Notes: a model not told the origin generated them from the sequence alone. DNA of 23,514 nucleotides from Oscillibacter sp. CAG:241 (GCA_000435975.1 FR884119.1:75088-98601); one strand, 5' to 3'. Counted from the first letter of the stretch, positions 14,027 through 21,982 are shown. Program-made: numbers and translations.

Positions 14027-14050
14027 AAAAAAACCCGCAAAAATTTGCGG
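14027..14050 (-). terminator. Second terminator downstream of the recombinase gene
   Basis: Stem CCGCAA/TTGCGG (14035-14040 with 14045-14050, 4-base loop), then GTTTTTTT on the minus strand. It separates the recombinase from the transketolase operon. Confidence 0.85.
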
Positions 14051-14060
14051 AAAACGCCGC

Positions 14061-14090
14061 AAAAGGGGAGAGGGGGCCATAGCCCCCTCT
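14061..14090 (-). terminator. First terminator of the recombinase gene
   Basis: GC-rich 9-bp stem AGAGGGGGC/GCCCCCTCT (14069-14077 with 14082-14090) overlapping the first base of the stop codon, with a short TTTT after it. It works in tandem with the better one at 14027-14050. Confidence 0.6.
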
Positions 14091-15115
14091 CAGTCGTCCT
14101 TATCGCCTATTTTGCCTTTGATTTTCACGTGTGACAAGGGGTTTGCCTTTGCAGCCACCCGCAGTGCTTCATTGTCGATATGGGTATAGATTTCCGTGGT
14201 ATTCAGGTGCTCATGTCCCAACACCTCCTGCACCGCCCGCACATCCACGCCGTTTTGCAGCATCAGCGTGGCAGCGGTGTGCCGAAGCTTATGAGAGGAG
14301 TACTGGGTGCTGTCCAGCCCCGCCTGAGACAGGCGTTTTTTCACCAGGGTATTCACCATAGACCGGCTGATTCGCTGGTTTCGCCCCGACAGAAACAGGG
14401 CGTCCCGATCCGGCCCGGTGATGGGCCGGCGCACCGCCAGATAATCCGCCAGCGTATCCTGACACGCCTGGTTCAGATACACGATCCGCACCTTATCACC
14501 CTTACCCAGGACCCGCAGTGCGTCGTCGTGGATATCCGCCAGGTTCAGCCCGATCAGCTCCGAAATACGCAGCCCGCAGTTCAGAAAAAGTGTCAGAATG
14601 CACAGATCCCGCTCCCGGTTTGGTCCATCCACCGACTCCAGCAGGGAAATGCTCTCATCCAGGGTCAGATACCGTGGCAGCGTTTTTTTCAGCTTGGGTG
14701 CATCGATATCCTTCACGGGATTGTGATCCAGCTTGTGCACTTTGTTGCATAAGTACCCATAAAACGACCGTATCGTCGCCAGCTTTCTAGCCCGGGACGC
14801 GGGGCTGAGCCCCTTGGCGGACCGGTCGCTGTTGGGATGCAGCACCCGGTCCCGGCTCAGATAAGCCATATAAGCGTAGACCTCCGACAGGGTCACGGCC
14901 CCTACAAAGGGCAGGTCCACATCCCGGATGTCCACAGCGTCCATGGGCTGCTCCTGCAGCGCCGGGTCCCGGGACCATTTCAGGTAGCGGAAAAAATTCC
15001 GCAGGTCCAGATAATACTCATCCACCGTCCGCTGGGAATGGGCCTTGATGGTCTCATGATATGACAGGAAATCCAACAGGATCTCCGGTGAATCTGTTCG
15101 ATAGTCTGTGTTCAT
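14090..15115 (-). CDS. Xer-type tyrosine recombinase
   Basis: 341 residues, a complete site-specific recombinase. The SAM-like N-terminal core-binding domain (about 8-130) is followed by the catalytic domain (about 145-330). All active-site residues are present: Arg183 in GLRISEL, a lysine in GKGDK (205 or 208), His275 and Arg278 in HKLRH, His301 in LGHEH, and the nucleophile Tyr310 in EIYTH. This resembles XerC/XerD rather than phage integrases, which usually carry an extra arm-binding domain. A 30-residue region at 66-101 is longer than in XerD. The ATG at 15113-15115 has only a weak GGGA upstream; an in-frame GTG 57 bases earlier has no ribosome binding site. No dif-like site was recognised, but a perfect palindrome lies 92 bases upstream. 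It may be the chromosome-dimer recombinase or a dedicated recombinase. Confidence 0.9.
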   Translation of the reverse strand: MNTDYRTDSPEILLDFLSYHETIKAHSQRTVDEYYLDLRNFFRYLKWSRDPALQEQPMDAVDIRDVDLPFVGAVTLSEVYAYMAYLSRDRVLHPNSDRSAKGLSPASRARKLATIRSFYGYLCNKVHKLDHNPVKDIDAPKLKKTLPRYLTLDESISLLESVDGPNRERDLCILTLFLNCGLRISELIGLNLADIHDDALRVLGKGDKVRIVYLNQACQDTLADYLAVRRPITGPDRDALFLSGRNQRISRSMVNTLVKKRLSQAGLDSTQYSSHKLRHTAATLMLQNGVDVRAVQEVLGHEHLNTTEIYTHIDNEALRVAAKANPLSHVKIKGKIGDKDD

Positions 15116-15207
15116 ATGCTTTTTCCCATATACGATACGAGAAGGATCTGTGCTTGGATTCCATACGGGCACAAGGGATTCCGTGGAAAAGAATGATAGC
15201 CTGCTCT

Positions 15208-15239
15208 CAATTGAACAAAATTTTTATTTTGTTCAATTG
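15208..15239. repeat. Perfect 14-bp inverted repeat upstream of the recombinase gene
   Basis: CAATTGAACAAAAT and its exact complement ATTTTGTTCAATTG flank TTTT (15208-15221, 15226-15239). It lies between the VanY stop and the recombinase start. No U-tract follows on either strand, so it does not look like a standard terminator. The symmetry suits an operator, or a tyrosine-recombinase core with 11-13-bp arms around a 6-10-bp centre. GAAC-N14-GTTC does not fit the Firmicutes LexA box (GAAC-N4-GTTC). Confidence 0.75.
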
Positions 15240-15254
15240 CATATACCCCTCACT

Positions 15255-16013
15255 CTACTTGCCCCACTGCTCCAGATACTGCTCCAGGCACACGCCTTTC
15301 TCATAGATCTCCTTGGCGTATTCCTTGCCGACATAGCGGTAATGCCACGGCTCATACACGATGCCCGTAATGTCCGTCTTGTCCGTGGGATACCGCAGGA
15401 TGAATCCATACCGCCAGCTGTTTTCCAGCAGCCATTTCTGCACGTCAGTGTTCTCCTGATTGGTGTCCAGCAGCTGATAGCTGACGTCCACAATGTCCAC
15501 CGCCAACCCCAGCTGATGCTCGCTGGTGCCCGGCACCGCCACCTGGCGCCCGGCTTTGGCCTTGGCGTCCTCCAGGCCGTATCCCTGGTCCATCCATTCC
15601 TGTGCCCGATAGGCGGAGCAGATCACCGGCGTCAGCCCTGCGTCGTAGCACCCGTCGATCATTTCCATCAGCGCGTCATAGCAGCGCTTGTCGACCTCCA
15701 GCCCGTTGGGCAGGGTCACCAGGTCCACAGACCAGTCCTCCGGCACCTGGTTCCAGGGGTTTACCAGGGTCAGAAGCTCCGGGATCGGCTCCGGAACCGG
15801 CTCCGGAGTAGGCTTCGGCTCCTGAGGCTTTTCCTGGGAAATCGGCGTGGCAGGCGTTTCGGCGGGCAGCACCTGGGGCTTTTTCCCCAGCTCCACGATC
15901 AGCACCACGGCCAGGATCAGCACGGCACACAGCGCCGGGATCAGCAGCCACCGCCGGCCGCTCTGTTTTCTTCCTGTCGGCCGCCTGGGCGCCTGTTTTT
16001 CGGTGGTATACAT
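15255..16013 (-). CDS. VanY-family D-alanyl-D-alanine carboxypeptidase, membrane-anchored
   Basis: 252 residues. Layout: basic cytoplasmic tail (1-21), one transmembrane anchor (22-42), a Pro/Glu-rich spacer (about 57-81) with repeated PEP units, then a VanY zinc peptidase domain (about 95-245). Zinc and catalytic motifs are visible: SAYR at 133-136, SEHQLGLAVD at 164-173 (His166, Asp173) and EPWHYR at 221-226 (Glu221, His224). It trims the terminal D-Ala from peptidoglycan stem peptides outside the membrane. The ATG at 16011-16013 follows AAGGAG by about 9 bases and starts 16 bases after the nucleotidyltransferase stop, so the two form an operon. No vanRS/vanHAX is present, so this is ordinary wall maturation rather than a resistance cluster. 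Confidence 0.93.
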   Translation of the reverse strand: MYTTEKQAPRRPTGRKQSGRRWLLIPALCAVLILAVVLIVELGKKPQVLPAETPATPISQEKPQEPKPTPEPVPEPIPELLTLVNPWNQVPEDWSVDLVTLPNGLEVDKRCYDALMEMIDGCYDAGLTPVICSAYRAQEWMDQGYGLEDAKAKAGRQVAVPGTSEHQLGLAVDIVDVSYQLLDTNQENTDVQKWLLENSWRYGFILRYPTDKTDITGIVYEPWHYRYVGKEYAKEIYEKGVCLEQYLEQWGK

Positions 16014-16029
16014 GAAAATATTCTCCTTT

Positions 16030-16953
16030 TCAGCTCCGCAGCGTGGGGGGATATGTTCCGTTTTCGTGAAGCCTTGCCAGCTCCCGGGCAACGGCCTGCC
16101 GGTCCTGGTGATATGTCATACCGAACCACCGGTCCGCCGAATGCAGCACGGACACGGACAGCCGTCCCTTTTTCAGCAGATCGCCCACCATGTTGGGCAG
16201 CAGGCACTCCGCCTTGATCTCCTCCGGCGGCAGCGCCCGCAGGAAGTCGTCCAAATATTCCTCCATCTGGTCAAAAATCGACGGCATGAAGCCCCAGAAG
16301 TTCATGGACACCGGCGTATCCGCCGCCAGCTCACGGCGCTGGCCGTCGGCCACGTCGGCAATGCTGCCGTCGGGGAACAGCTGGATCTTCAGGGCCTCGT
16401 GAATCCCGGCCAGATGGCCGTTTTCCACCTGGCACACGCCCCGGGACACGGTACCGTGGGTGCTGACGGTGTTGCGCAGCAGATAGCCCACCATGGTGGC
16501 CTTCCCCTGCTGCGGCAGACGGCCCAGCTCCTCATAGATGGCCCGGTAGGCGTCCACGCCGTAATAGTCGTCGGCGTTGATGACGCAGAAAGGCTCCTGC
16601 ACATAGGGCCGGGCGCACAGCACGGCGTGGGTGGTGCCGAAGGGCTTGGTGCGCCCGGCAGGCACGGTATAGAACGCCGGCAGACTGGAATAGTCCTGCA
16701 CGGCATAGCAGACCTCCACCGGCTCCCCGTCCCGGGCCGTCAGGCCGGCAATGCGGTCGCCGCACAGCGTGCGCATCAGGTCCACCATGTCGTCCTTGAT
16801 GATGAATACGATTTTGGTGAAGCCTGCCCGAATAGCGTCGTGAATGGAGTATTCCATGAGGATTTCGCCGCCGGGGCCAACCCCGTCAACCTGTTTATTT
16901 CCGCCATAGCGGGAGCCCAGCCCAGCCGCCATGATGACAAGCGCTGCTTTCAT
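16030..16953 (-). CDS. Sugar-phosphate nucleotidyltransferase family protein
   Basis: 307 residues with a Rossmann-like NTP transferase N-terminus: MAAGLGSRYGGNKQ at 8-21 is the GxGxR-type nucleotide-binding loop, and INADDYYG around 124-131 supplies the metal-binding Asp pair. Such enzymes activate sugars or polyols to nucleotide derivatives for wall polymers. It lacks the full GalU or RmlA signature, so the sugar is not assigned. The ATG at 16951-16953 has AGGAGG about 8 bases upstream and a TTGAAG-N17-TATGAT promoter. It heads an operon with the VanY gene and diverges from the LCP genes. That fits supplying or regulating a glycopolymer precursor, though this link is inferred from position only. 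Confidence 0.85.
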   Translation of the reverse strand: MKAALVIMAAGLGSRYGGNKQVDGVGPGGEILMEYSIHDAIRAGFTKIVFIIKDDMVDLMRTLCGDRIAGLTARDGEPVEVCYAVQDYSSLPAFYTVPAGRTKPFGTTHAVLCARPYVQEPFCVINADDYYGVDAYRAIYEELGRLPQQGKATMVGYLLRNTVSTHGTVSRGVCQVENGHLAGIHEALKIQLFPDGSIADVADGQRRELAADTPVSMNFWGFMPSIFDQMEEYLDDFLRALPPEEIKAECLLPNMVGDLLKKGRLSVSVLHSADRWFGMTYHQDRQAVARELARLHENGTYPPTLRS

Positions 16954-17015
16954 GTGTGTTTCCTCCTCGTTTCGCCGGCCCCGCTGTTCCGCAGCGGGTG
17001 CGGTATCTTGTTCCC

Positions 17016-17044
17016 ATCATACCACATTTTTTCTGCCGCTTCAA
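17016..17044 (-). promoter_or_regulatory. Promoter of the nucleotidyltransferase-VanY operon
   Basis: Minus-strand -35 TTGAAG (17039-17044), 17 bases, -10 TATGAT (17016-17021) preceded by TGG. The roughly 60-base leader has a CCCGCTG/CAGCGGG hairpin without a U-tract. Confidence 0.8.
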
Positions 17045-17117
17045 CCGTTTTACCCTCCGGTACCCTATCCTCGCCCGGTAAATACGGGGAAATTCATAAT
17101 TTTGTTACAAATAAGGA

Positions 17118-17146
17118 TGGAAATTTGACGCCGCAGGATATATAAT
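17118..17146 (+). promoter_or_regulatory. Promoter of the LCP operon
   Basis: Perfect -10 TATAAT (17141-17146); the best -35 is TGGAAA (17118-17123) at 17-base spacing. The weak -35 suggests activator dependence or an alternative spacing. Divergent from the 17016 promoter, with only about 75 bases between the two -35 elements. Confidence 0.5.
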
Positions 17147-17173
17147 AGGAGACTGTTACCATGTAAATTACAA

Positions 17174-17202
17174 TGGGTGTGCTTTGCGAAGCGGCGCACC
17201 GG
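17174..17202 (+). promoter_or_regulatory. Hairpin in the leader of the LCP operon
   Basis: GGTGTGC pairs with GCGCACC (one U-G) around an inner GCTT-TGCG-AAGC hairpin, roughly 17176-17201, about 20 bases upstream of the AAAGGAG site of the first LCP gene. Role unknown. Confidence 0.35.
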
Positions 17203-17232
17203 CGACTTATCCCAACACAAAGGAGAAACGCT

Positions 17233-18711
17233 ATGGCAACTGAAAACACCTCCCCCCGCCGCAGCGGGGCGGATTGGTTTGGTCTGGCCGCCTTCGCTGT
17301 GCTGCTGATCAGCAGCACGGTGCTGGTGATTCGTCTGATCTCCACCCGGTTCCTGTCCACAGGCCATCTGCTGCTGGCCTCCGGCGCTCTGCTGGTGCTC
17401 AGCGGGCTTCATGGCTGGGTCCAGCTCCCCCGCCGGAACAAAACCGGCGGCAAGATCGTCTGCGGCGTCATCGCCCTGCTGCTGTCTGCCGCCATGATCT
17501 ACGGCGCGGCGGCCCTGACCTCCGTGCAGCACGCCATTACTGACATCGCCGATAAATCTGCCGAAACCGACATTACCTGCGTCATCGTCAATGCTGATGA
17601 CCCCGCTCAGAGCATTGACGACATCAAGGGCTATCTGCTGGGTATTCTGGAGGACCGGGACACGGAGAATACCCAGTCCCTGCTCCAACAGCTTCAGGAG
17701 AAGCTGGGCTCGGCGCACCACACGGCCTACGCCTCCCCTGCCCTGCTGACGGACGCCCTGTATGACGATCAGGTGGGCGCCATTCTGCTGAACAAGGGCT
17801 ACATTCCCCTGCTGGAGGAGCAGGAGGGCTTCGCCGACTTTTCCGACCGCACCCGCATCCTGTATGAATACACCACCACCAAAGCCGTGGAGCCTACGCC
17901 TGCCGATGCCGATGCCCCGGTGGATGTGACCAAGGATCCCTTTGTGGTCTATTGCAGCGGCATCGACGCCCGCAGCAGCGACATCAGCATCACCAGCCGC
18001 AGCGACGTGAATATCCTGGCCGTGGTGAATCCCACCACCCGCCAGATCCTGCTGGTGAACACCCCCCGGGACTATTACCTGCCCCTGGCCCACAACGGCC
18101 AGCTGGACAAGCTGACCCACGCCGGGATCTACGGCACCGGCGAATCCATGCGGACCCTGGATAACCTGTACGGCACCCACACGTCCTTTTACATGCGTGT
18201 CAACTTCGCCGGGCTCACCCGGATCGTGGACGCTCTGGGCGGCGTAGACGTGTATTCCACAAAGGCCTTCTCCATGGGCGGCTACGATTTCACCGAGGGC
18301 GTGAATCACCTGAACGGTGAGGCGGCTCTGTGCTTCTCCCGTGAGCGCTATGCCTTTGCCGATGGCGACAATCAGCGGGGCAAAAACCAGATGGCCGTCA
18401 TCCAGGCCATTATCAGCAAGGCGTCCTCCCCTGCCGTGCTGAAAAATTACCAGACGCTGCTGTCCTCCCTGTCCGACGCCTTTCTCACCAGCCTCAGCTA
18501 CGACGACATCGCCGCCCTGGTGCAGATGCAGCCGAAGGATATGTCCGGCTGGCACGTTACCAGCTACGCCGTCTCCGGCTCCGGTGATACCTCGTATTGC
18601 TATGCTCTGGGCGATGCCGCCTGGGTCATGCGCCCCAATATGGACACCGTCAACACCGCCAAGGAGCTCATCCGCCAGGTCATGTCCGGCGAAACGCCTC
18701 AGCTTCCCTGA
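17233..18711 (+). CDS. LCP (LytR-CpsA-Psr) family protein 1
   Basis: 492 residues with the architecture of pneumococcal CpsA/Wzg: a short cytoplasmic tail, three TM helices (about 13-36, 41-62, 74-96), an extracytoplasmic accessory domain (about 115-220) and an LCP phosphotransferase domain (about 235-400). LCP enzymes move undecaprenyl-linked glycopolymers onto peptidoglycan. Key motifs: SRSDVNIL with Arg256, NTPRDYY, the IVDALGGVDV strand, SRERYAF, and GDNQRGKNQ near the end of the domain. The ATG at 17233 has AAAGGAG 8 bases upstream; an in-frame ATG at 17173 lacks a ribosome binding site. First of three tandem paralogues, and the only one with Lys instead of Arg in GKNQ. Confidence 0.93.
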   Translation: MATENTSPRRSGADWFGLAAFAVLLISSTVLVIRLISTRFLSTGHLLLASGALLVLSGLHGWVQLPRRNKTGGKIVCGVIALLLSAAMIYGAAALTSVQHAITDIADKSAETDITCVIVNADDPAQSIDDIKGYLLGILEDRDTENTQSLLQQLQEKLGSAHHTAYASPALLTDALYDDQVGAILLNKGYIPLLEEQEGFADFSDRTRILYEYTTTKAVEPTPADADAPVDVTKDPFVVYCSGIDARSSDISITSRSDVNILAVVNPTTRQILLVNTPRDYYLPLAHNGQLDKLTHAGIYGTGESMRTLDNLYGTHTSFYMRVNFAGLTRIVDALGGVDVYSTKAFSMGGYDFTEGVNHLNGEAALCFSRERYAFADGDNQRGKNQMAVIQAIISKASSPAVLKNYQTLLSSLSDAFLTSLSYDDIAALVQMQPKDMSGWHVTSYAVSGSGDTSYCYALGDAAWVMRPNMDTVNTAKELIRQVMSGETPQLP

Positions 18712-18756
18712 GCGGCACACGCAAAAAGATATAGAGAAAAAACAAGGAGAAAACCC

Positions 18757-20313
18757 ATGAGCAGACGTCGCAGAAATGCCTATTCATCCTACTATGGTTC
18801 CCGGGGTGGGAGCCGCGGCCTGGCCGACTGGTTCGGGCTGCTTTCCCTGCTGTGCATGCTGGTGTGCAGCGTGATCCTGCTGGTGCGGGTGCTTGGCGCC
18901 GGTGTGCTGACCACGGCGCTGACCATTGTGCTGATTCTGGTGCTGGTGCTTCTCAACGGGCTGCATGCCTTTGTGCAGCTGCCGGTGCGCCGCAATGTGG
19001 CCGGAAAGCTCATCTGCGCCGTGGTGGCGCTGGTGCTGTCCGCCGCCATGATCTTCACCTCCACCGCCGCCGGCTCCCTTATGAAGTTCCTGTCCAATAT
19101 CACCTCCGGCGGCTCTGCCAAGACCACCACCTGCGTGGTGGTCCGGGCCGATGACCCCGCCGAGACCGTCAACGATACCTTCGGCTATACCTACGGCATC
19201 CTGGAAACCCTGGACCGGGAAAACACCGACGCTGCCCTCTCCCATATTGAGGACGGCATGGGCCAGGTAAAGACCGCCAGCTTCGGCACCCTCACCCAGC
19301 TGGCCGACGCCCTGCTGAACCGGCAGGTGGACGCCGTCATCCTCAACAACAGCTACTTCTCCGTCCTCAAGGGCACGGAGGGATACCAGAGCTTCTCCAA
19401 GGACACCAAGGTCATTTACCGCTTTTCCATCGACAAGGCGGACCCCGAGCCCATTGCTCCCAACGCCAACATCTCCCGGGAGCCCTTTGTGGTGTATTGC
19501 AGCGGCACTGATGAACGGGTGGATTATATCCCCCTCAACAGCCGCAGCGATACCAATATTCTGGCTGTTGTGAACCCCTCCACCCACCAGATCCTGCTGG
19601 TCAGCACCCCCCGGGACTATTACCTGCCCCTTCCCTCTTACGGGCAGAAGGATAAGCTCACCCACTTCGGCCTCTACGGCATCGAGGAGTCCATCAAGGG
19701 CCTGGAGCAGCTGTATAACGTGGACGTGAACTATTATGCCCGGGTCCACTTTGCCGGTCTGGTGGGCGTCATCGATGCCCTGGGCGGCATCGACGTCAAT
19801 TCGGATGTGGCCTTCAACACTGTGGGCATGGAGGTGCCCGACGAGGACGGCAGCGGCAACTTCCACTTCGCCGCCTACTCCTTCCAGAAGGGCGTGAATC
19901 ACCTGGATGGCCGCCAGGCGCTGGCCTTTGCCCGTGAGCGGGACGCCTTCGACGATGGCGACATGCAGCGGGGCCGCAACCAGATGCTGGTAGTCCAGGG
20001 CATCGTCAATAAGGCGGCCTCCCCTGCCATTCTGAAAAGCTACCAGGATGTCCTGGCCGCCGCCTCCGACTCCATCGCCACCAATATGCCCAAGGAAGAT
20101 ATTATTTCCCTGGTAAAGATGCAGCTGCAGGACATGTCCGGCTGGAACATCACTACATACGGCCTTGCTGGTGAAAACAGCGCCGACTATTGCTACAGCC
20201 TGGGAAATGATGCCCGGTATGCCGTGGTCCTGCCCAATGAACAGATGGTCGCCACTGCCCAGGATCTGATCCAGCAGGTCCTCCGGGGCGAGACGCCCAC
20301 CGTGAATCCCTGA
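18757..20313 (+). CDS. LCP family protein 2
   Basis: 518 residues, same layout as the first copy: Arg-rich, Tyr/Ser/Gly-rich cytoplasmic tail (1-22), three TM helices (about 23-46, 49-72, 83-106), accessory domain (about 120-230) and LCP domain (about 245-420). The catalytic motifs look complete: NSRSDTNIL with Arg263, STPRDYY, VIDALGGIDV, ARERDAF and GDMQRGRNQ. It has an insertion after FNTVGMEVPDE that the first copy lacks and the third shares in part. The ATG follows AAGGAG by about 8 bases, 45 bases after LCP 1. Nothing terminator-like separates the three genes, so they are probably one transcript. Confidence 0.94.
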   Translation: MSRRRRNAYSSYYGSRGGSRGLADWFGLLSLLCMLVCSVILLVRVLGAGVLTTALTIVLILVLVLLNGLHAFVQLPVRRNVAGKLICAVVALVLSAAMIFTSTAAGSLMKFLSNITSGGSAKTTTCVVVRADDPAETVNDTFGYTYGILETLDRENTDAALSHIEDGMGQVKTASFGTLTQLADALLNRQVDAVILNNSYFSVLKGTEGYQSFSKDTKVIYRFSIDKADPEPIAPNANISREPFVVYCSGTDERVDYIPLNSRSDTNILAVVNPSTHQILLVSTPRDYYLPLPSYGQKDKLTHFGLYGIEESIKGLEQLYNVDVNYYARVHFAGLVGVIDALGGIDVNSDVAFNTVGMEVPDEDGSGNFHFAAYSFQKGVNHLDGRQALAFARERDAFDDGDMQRGRNQMLVVQGIVNKAASPAILKSYQDVLAAASDSIATNMPKEDIISLVKMQLQDMSGWNITTYGLAGENSADYCYSLGNDARYAVVLPNEQMVATAQDLIQQVLRGETPTVNP

Positions 20314-20334
20314 CACAGAAAGGACGAAACGATT

Positions 20335-21885
20335 ATGAACGAACAAGAACAGCCCCGCCGGAGACGGCGCAGGCTCTACCGTACCAGTGCCGATTGGTTC
20401 GGCCTGGCCACTGTGGCCCTGCTGATGATCTGCAGTCTGGTGCTGCTGGTGCAGCTGATGTCCACCAAGCTGCTGACGGATCTGTACCTCATCGTCATTG
20501 AGGTGGTCCTGCTGCTGATCAACGCAGGCCATGTCATCATCCAGCTGCCCATCCGCCGGGTCAAGACCAGCAAGGTAGTCTGCGGCCTGCTGGCGGTGCT
20601 GCTGTCCGGCCTGATGCTGTATGGCTCCGTGGCTGCCGCCTCCGGCAAAAGCGCCCTGCTGGCCATTGCGGGCCACACCCTGCAAAAGACCACCTCCTAT
20701 GTGGTGGTCATGGACGACGACCCTGCCCGCAGCATCGGCGATACCGTGGGCTACACCTTCGGCATCCTCAGCGAGGACGCCGACATCAGCGCCGACAATA
20801 CCCAGGCCCTGCTGGACGATATCAAGGACGGCCTGGGCGGCCGTGTGGATACCAGCACCTGCACGGACCTGACCTCCCTGGCCGACGCCCTGTACGACGG
20901 CAACGCCGGGGCCATCATCCTCAACTCCAGCTATCTCACCACGCTGGACAGTCTGGAGGATTACAGCACCTTCTCCAAGGATACCCGCATCATCTATGAA
21001 TTCAGCACCACCAAGGAGGTGGAGCCCATCAAGCCCAACGCCTCCATCACCTCCCAGCCCTTCATTGTCTATTGCAGCGGCATCGACGCCCACAGCAGCG
21101 ATATCAATATCCAGAGCCTCAGTGACGTGAACATTCTGGCGGTGATCCACCCCCGCACCCACCAGATCCTGCTGATCAATACCCCCCGGGATTATTATGT
21201 GCCCCTGGCCCGCAACGGGCAGCGGGATAAGCTGACTCATGCCGGCATGTACGGCATCGACGAATCTGCCGCCGTGCTGGGGAACCTCTACGGGGTCAAG
21301 GCGGATTACTATGCCCGGGTGAATTTCGCGGGCCTGAAGAAGATCGTGGATGCCCTGGACGGCGTGGATGTGAACTCCGAACACGAGTTCACCACCGTTG
21401 GCATGGAGGTGCCTGACGAAAACGGCGACGGCGTCCACATGGCGGGCTACACCTTCACTCAGGGCATCAACCACCTCAACGGAGAGCAGGCCCTGTGCTT
21501 CGCCCGGGAACGCCACGCCTTCGGCGACGGCGATAATCAGCGGGGCCGCAACCAGATGGCCGTGATCCGCGCCATTGTGGACAAGGCCTCCTCCCCTGCT
21601 ATCCTCAAGGGATATCAGAAGGTCCTGGACGCCGTGTCCTCCTCCTTCATTACCAGCCTGACCTACGAGGACATCAGCAGCCTGGTGCAGATGCAGCTGC
21701 GGGACAACGTCCATTGGAACATCACCAGCTATTCCGTCAGCGGCGAAGGCGGCATGGAGCCGTGCTATTCCGCCGGCAACGAGACCCTGTGGGTCATGTG
21801 GCCCAACGCCACCCAGATCAATACCGCCAAGAGCCTGATTCAGCAGGTTCTGAACGGCGAGACCCCTGCCCTGCCCCAAGATTGA
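20335..21885 (+). CDS. LCP family protein 3, with altered RSD motif
   Basis: 516 residues, same three-TM plus accessory plus LCP layout, 21 bases after LCP 2 with AAAGGA upstream. NTPRDYY, VDALDGVDV, ARERHAF and GDNQRGRNQ are present. However, the conserved Arg of the (S)RSD motif is Leu262 (SLSDVNIL, codon CTC at 21118-21120); the two sister genes have Arg from CGC. A single G-to-T change accounts for it. In characterised LCP proteins the R and D of this motif contribute to the pyrophosphate/metal site, so activity may be reduced or altered. The VDALGG glycine is also Asp here (VDALDG). The frame is otherwise intact, so this is not an evident pseudogene. Confidence 0.92.
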   Translation: MNEQEQPRRRRRRLYRTSADWFGLATVALLMICSLVLLVQLMSTKLLTDLYLIVIEVVLLLINAGHVIIQLPIRRVKTSKVVCGLLAVLLSGLMLYGSVAAASGKSALLAIAGHTLQKTTSYVVVMDDDPARSIGDTVGYTFGILSEDADISADNTQALLDDIKDGLGGRVDTSTCTDLTSLADALYDGNAGAIILNSSYLTTLDSLEDYSTFSKDTRIIYEFSTTKEVEPIKPNASITSQPFIVYCSGIDAHSSDINIQSLSDVNILAVIHPRTHQILLINTPRDYYVPLARNGQRDKLTHAGMYGIDESAAVLGNLYGVKADYYARVNFAGLKKIVDALDGVDVNSEHEFTTVGMEVPDENGDGVHMAGYTFTQGINHLNGEQALCFARERHAFGDGDNQRGRNQMAVIRAIVDKASSPAILKGYQKVLDAVSSSFITSLTYEDISSLVQMQLRDNVHWNITSYSVSGEGGMEPCYSAGNETLWVMWPNATQINTAKSLIQQVLNGETPALPQD

Positions 21886-21910
21886 CCACACTTCCCCATG
21901 CAAAACCCCA

Positions 21911-21943
21911 TGCAGAATGCCCGGTGCTGCCGGGCATTTTGCA
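21911..21943 (+). terminator. Terminator after the LCP operon
   Basis: 14-bp stem TGCAGAATGCCCGG/CCGGGCATTTTGCA (one G-U at 21915/21939) with a 5-base loop, 25 bases after the LCP 3 stop. The T-run lies inside the 3' arm rather than after it, so termination strength is uncertain. Confidence 0.65.
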
Positions 21944-21947
21944 AGAG

Positions 21948-21982
21948 CTTGTCAAAAAGGGGCGGTGCCCTTTTTTGACAAG
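21948..21982 (+). repeat. 16-bp near-perfect inverted repeat (hairpin B)
   Basis: CTTGTCAAAAAGGGGC pairs with GCCCTTTTTTGACAAG around a 3-base loop (GGT). The only non-Watson-Crick pair is G21959-U21971. It could act as a second terminator for the LCP operon or be part of a palindromic intergenic repeat. Confidence 0.7.

Noticed and set aside
11866..15115. Genomic island inserted at tRNA-Pro using the nearby tyrosine recombinase
   Set aside because: The recombinase is about 2.2 kb from the tRNA, with a housekeeping transketolase operon between, and no direct repeat of the tRNA 3' end was seen in the window.
15208..15239. LexA (SOS) box
   Set aside because: GAAC and GTTC are 14 bases apart instead of 4, so it does not fit the Firmicutes LexA operator.
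15255..16013. Vancomycin resistance cluster
   Set aside because: VanY-type enzymes are common wall-maturation proteins, and no vanR, vanS, vanH, vanA or vanX homologue is in the window.
18784..21903. A 1039-codon open frame on the minus strand opposite LCP 2 and LCP 3
   Set aside because: It mirrors the codon bias of two GC-rich LCP genes, has low-complexity Gly/His/Gln/Val-rich content and no ribosome binding site, and the plus-strand genes have clear domains.
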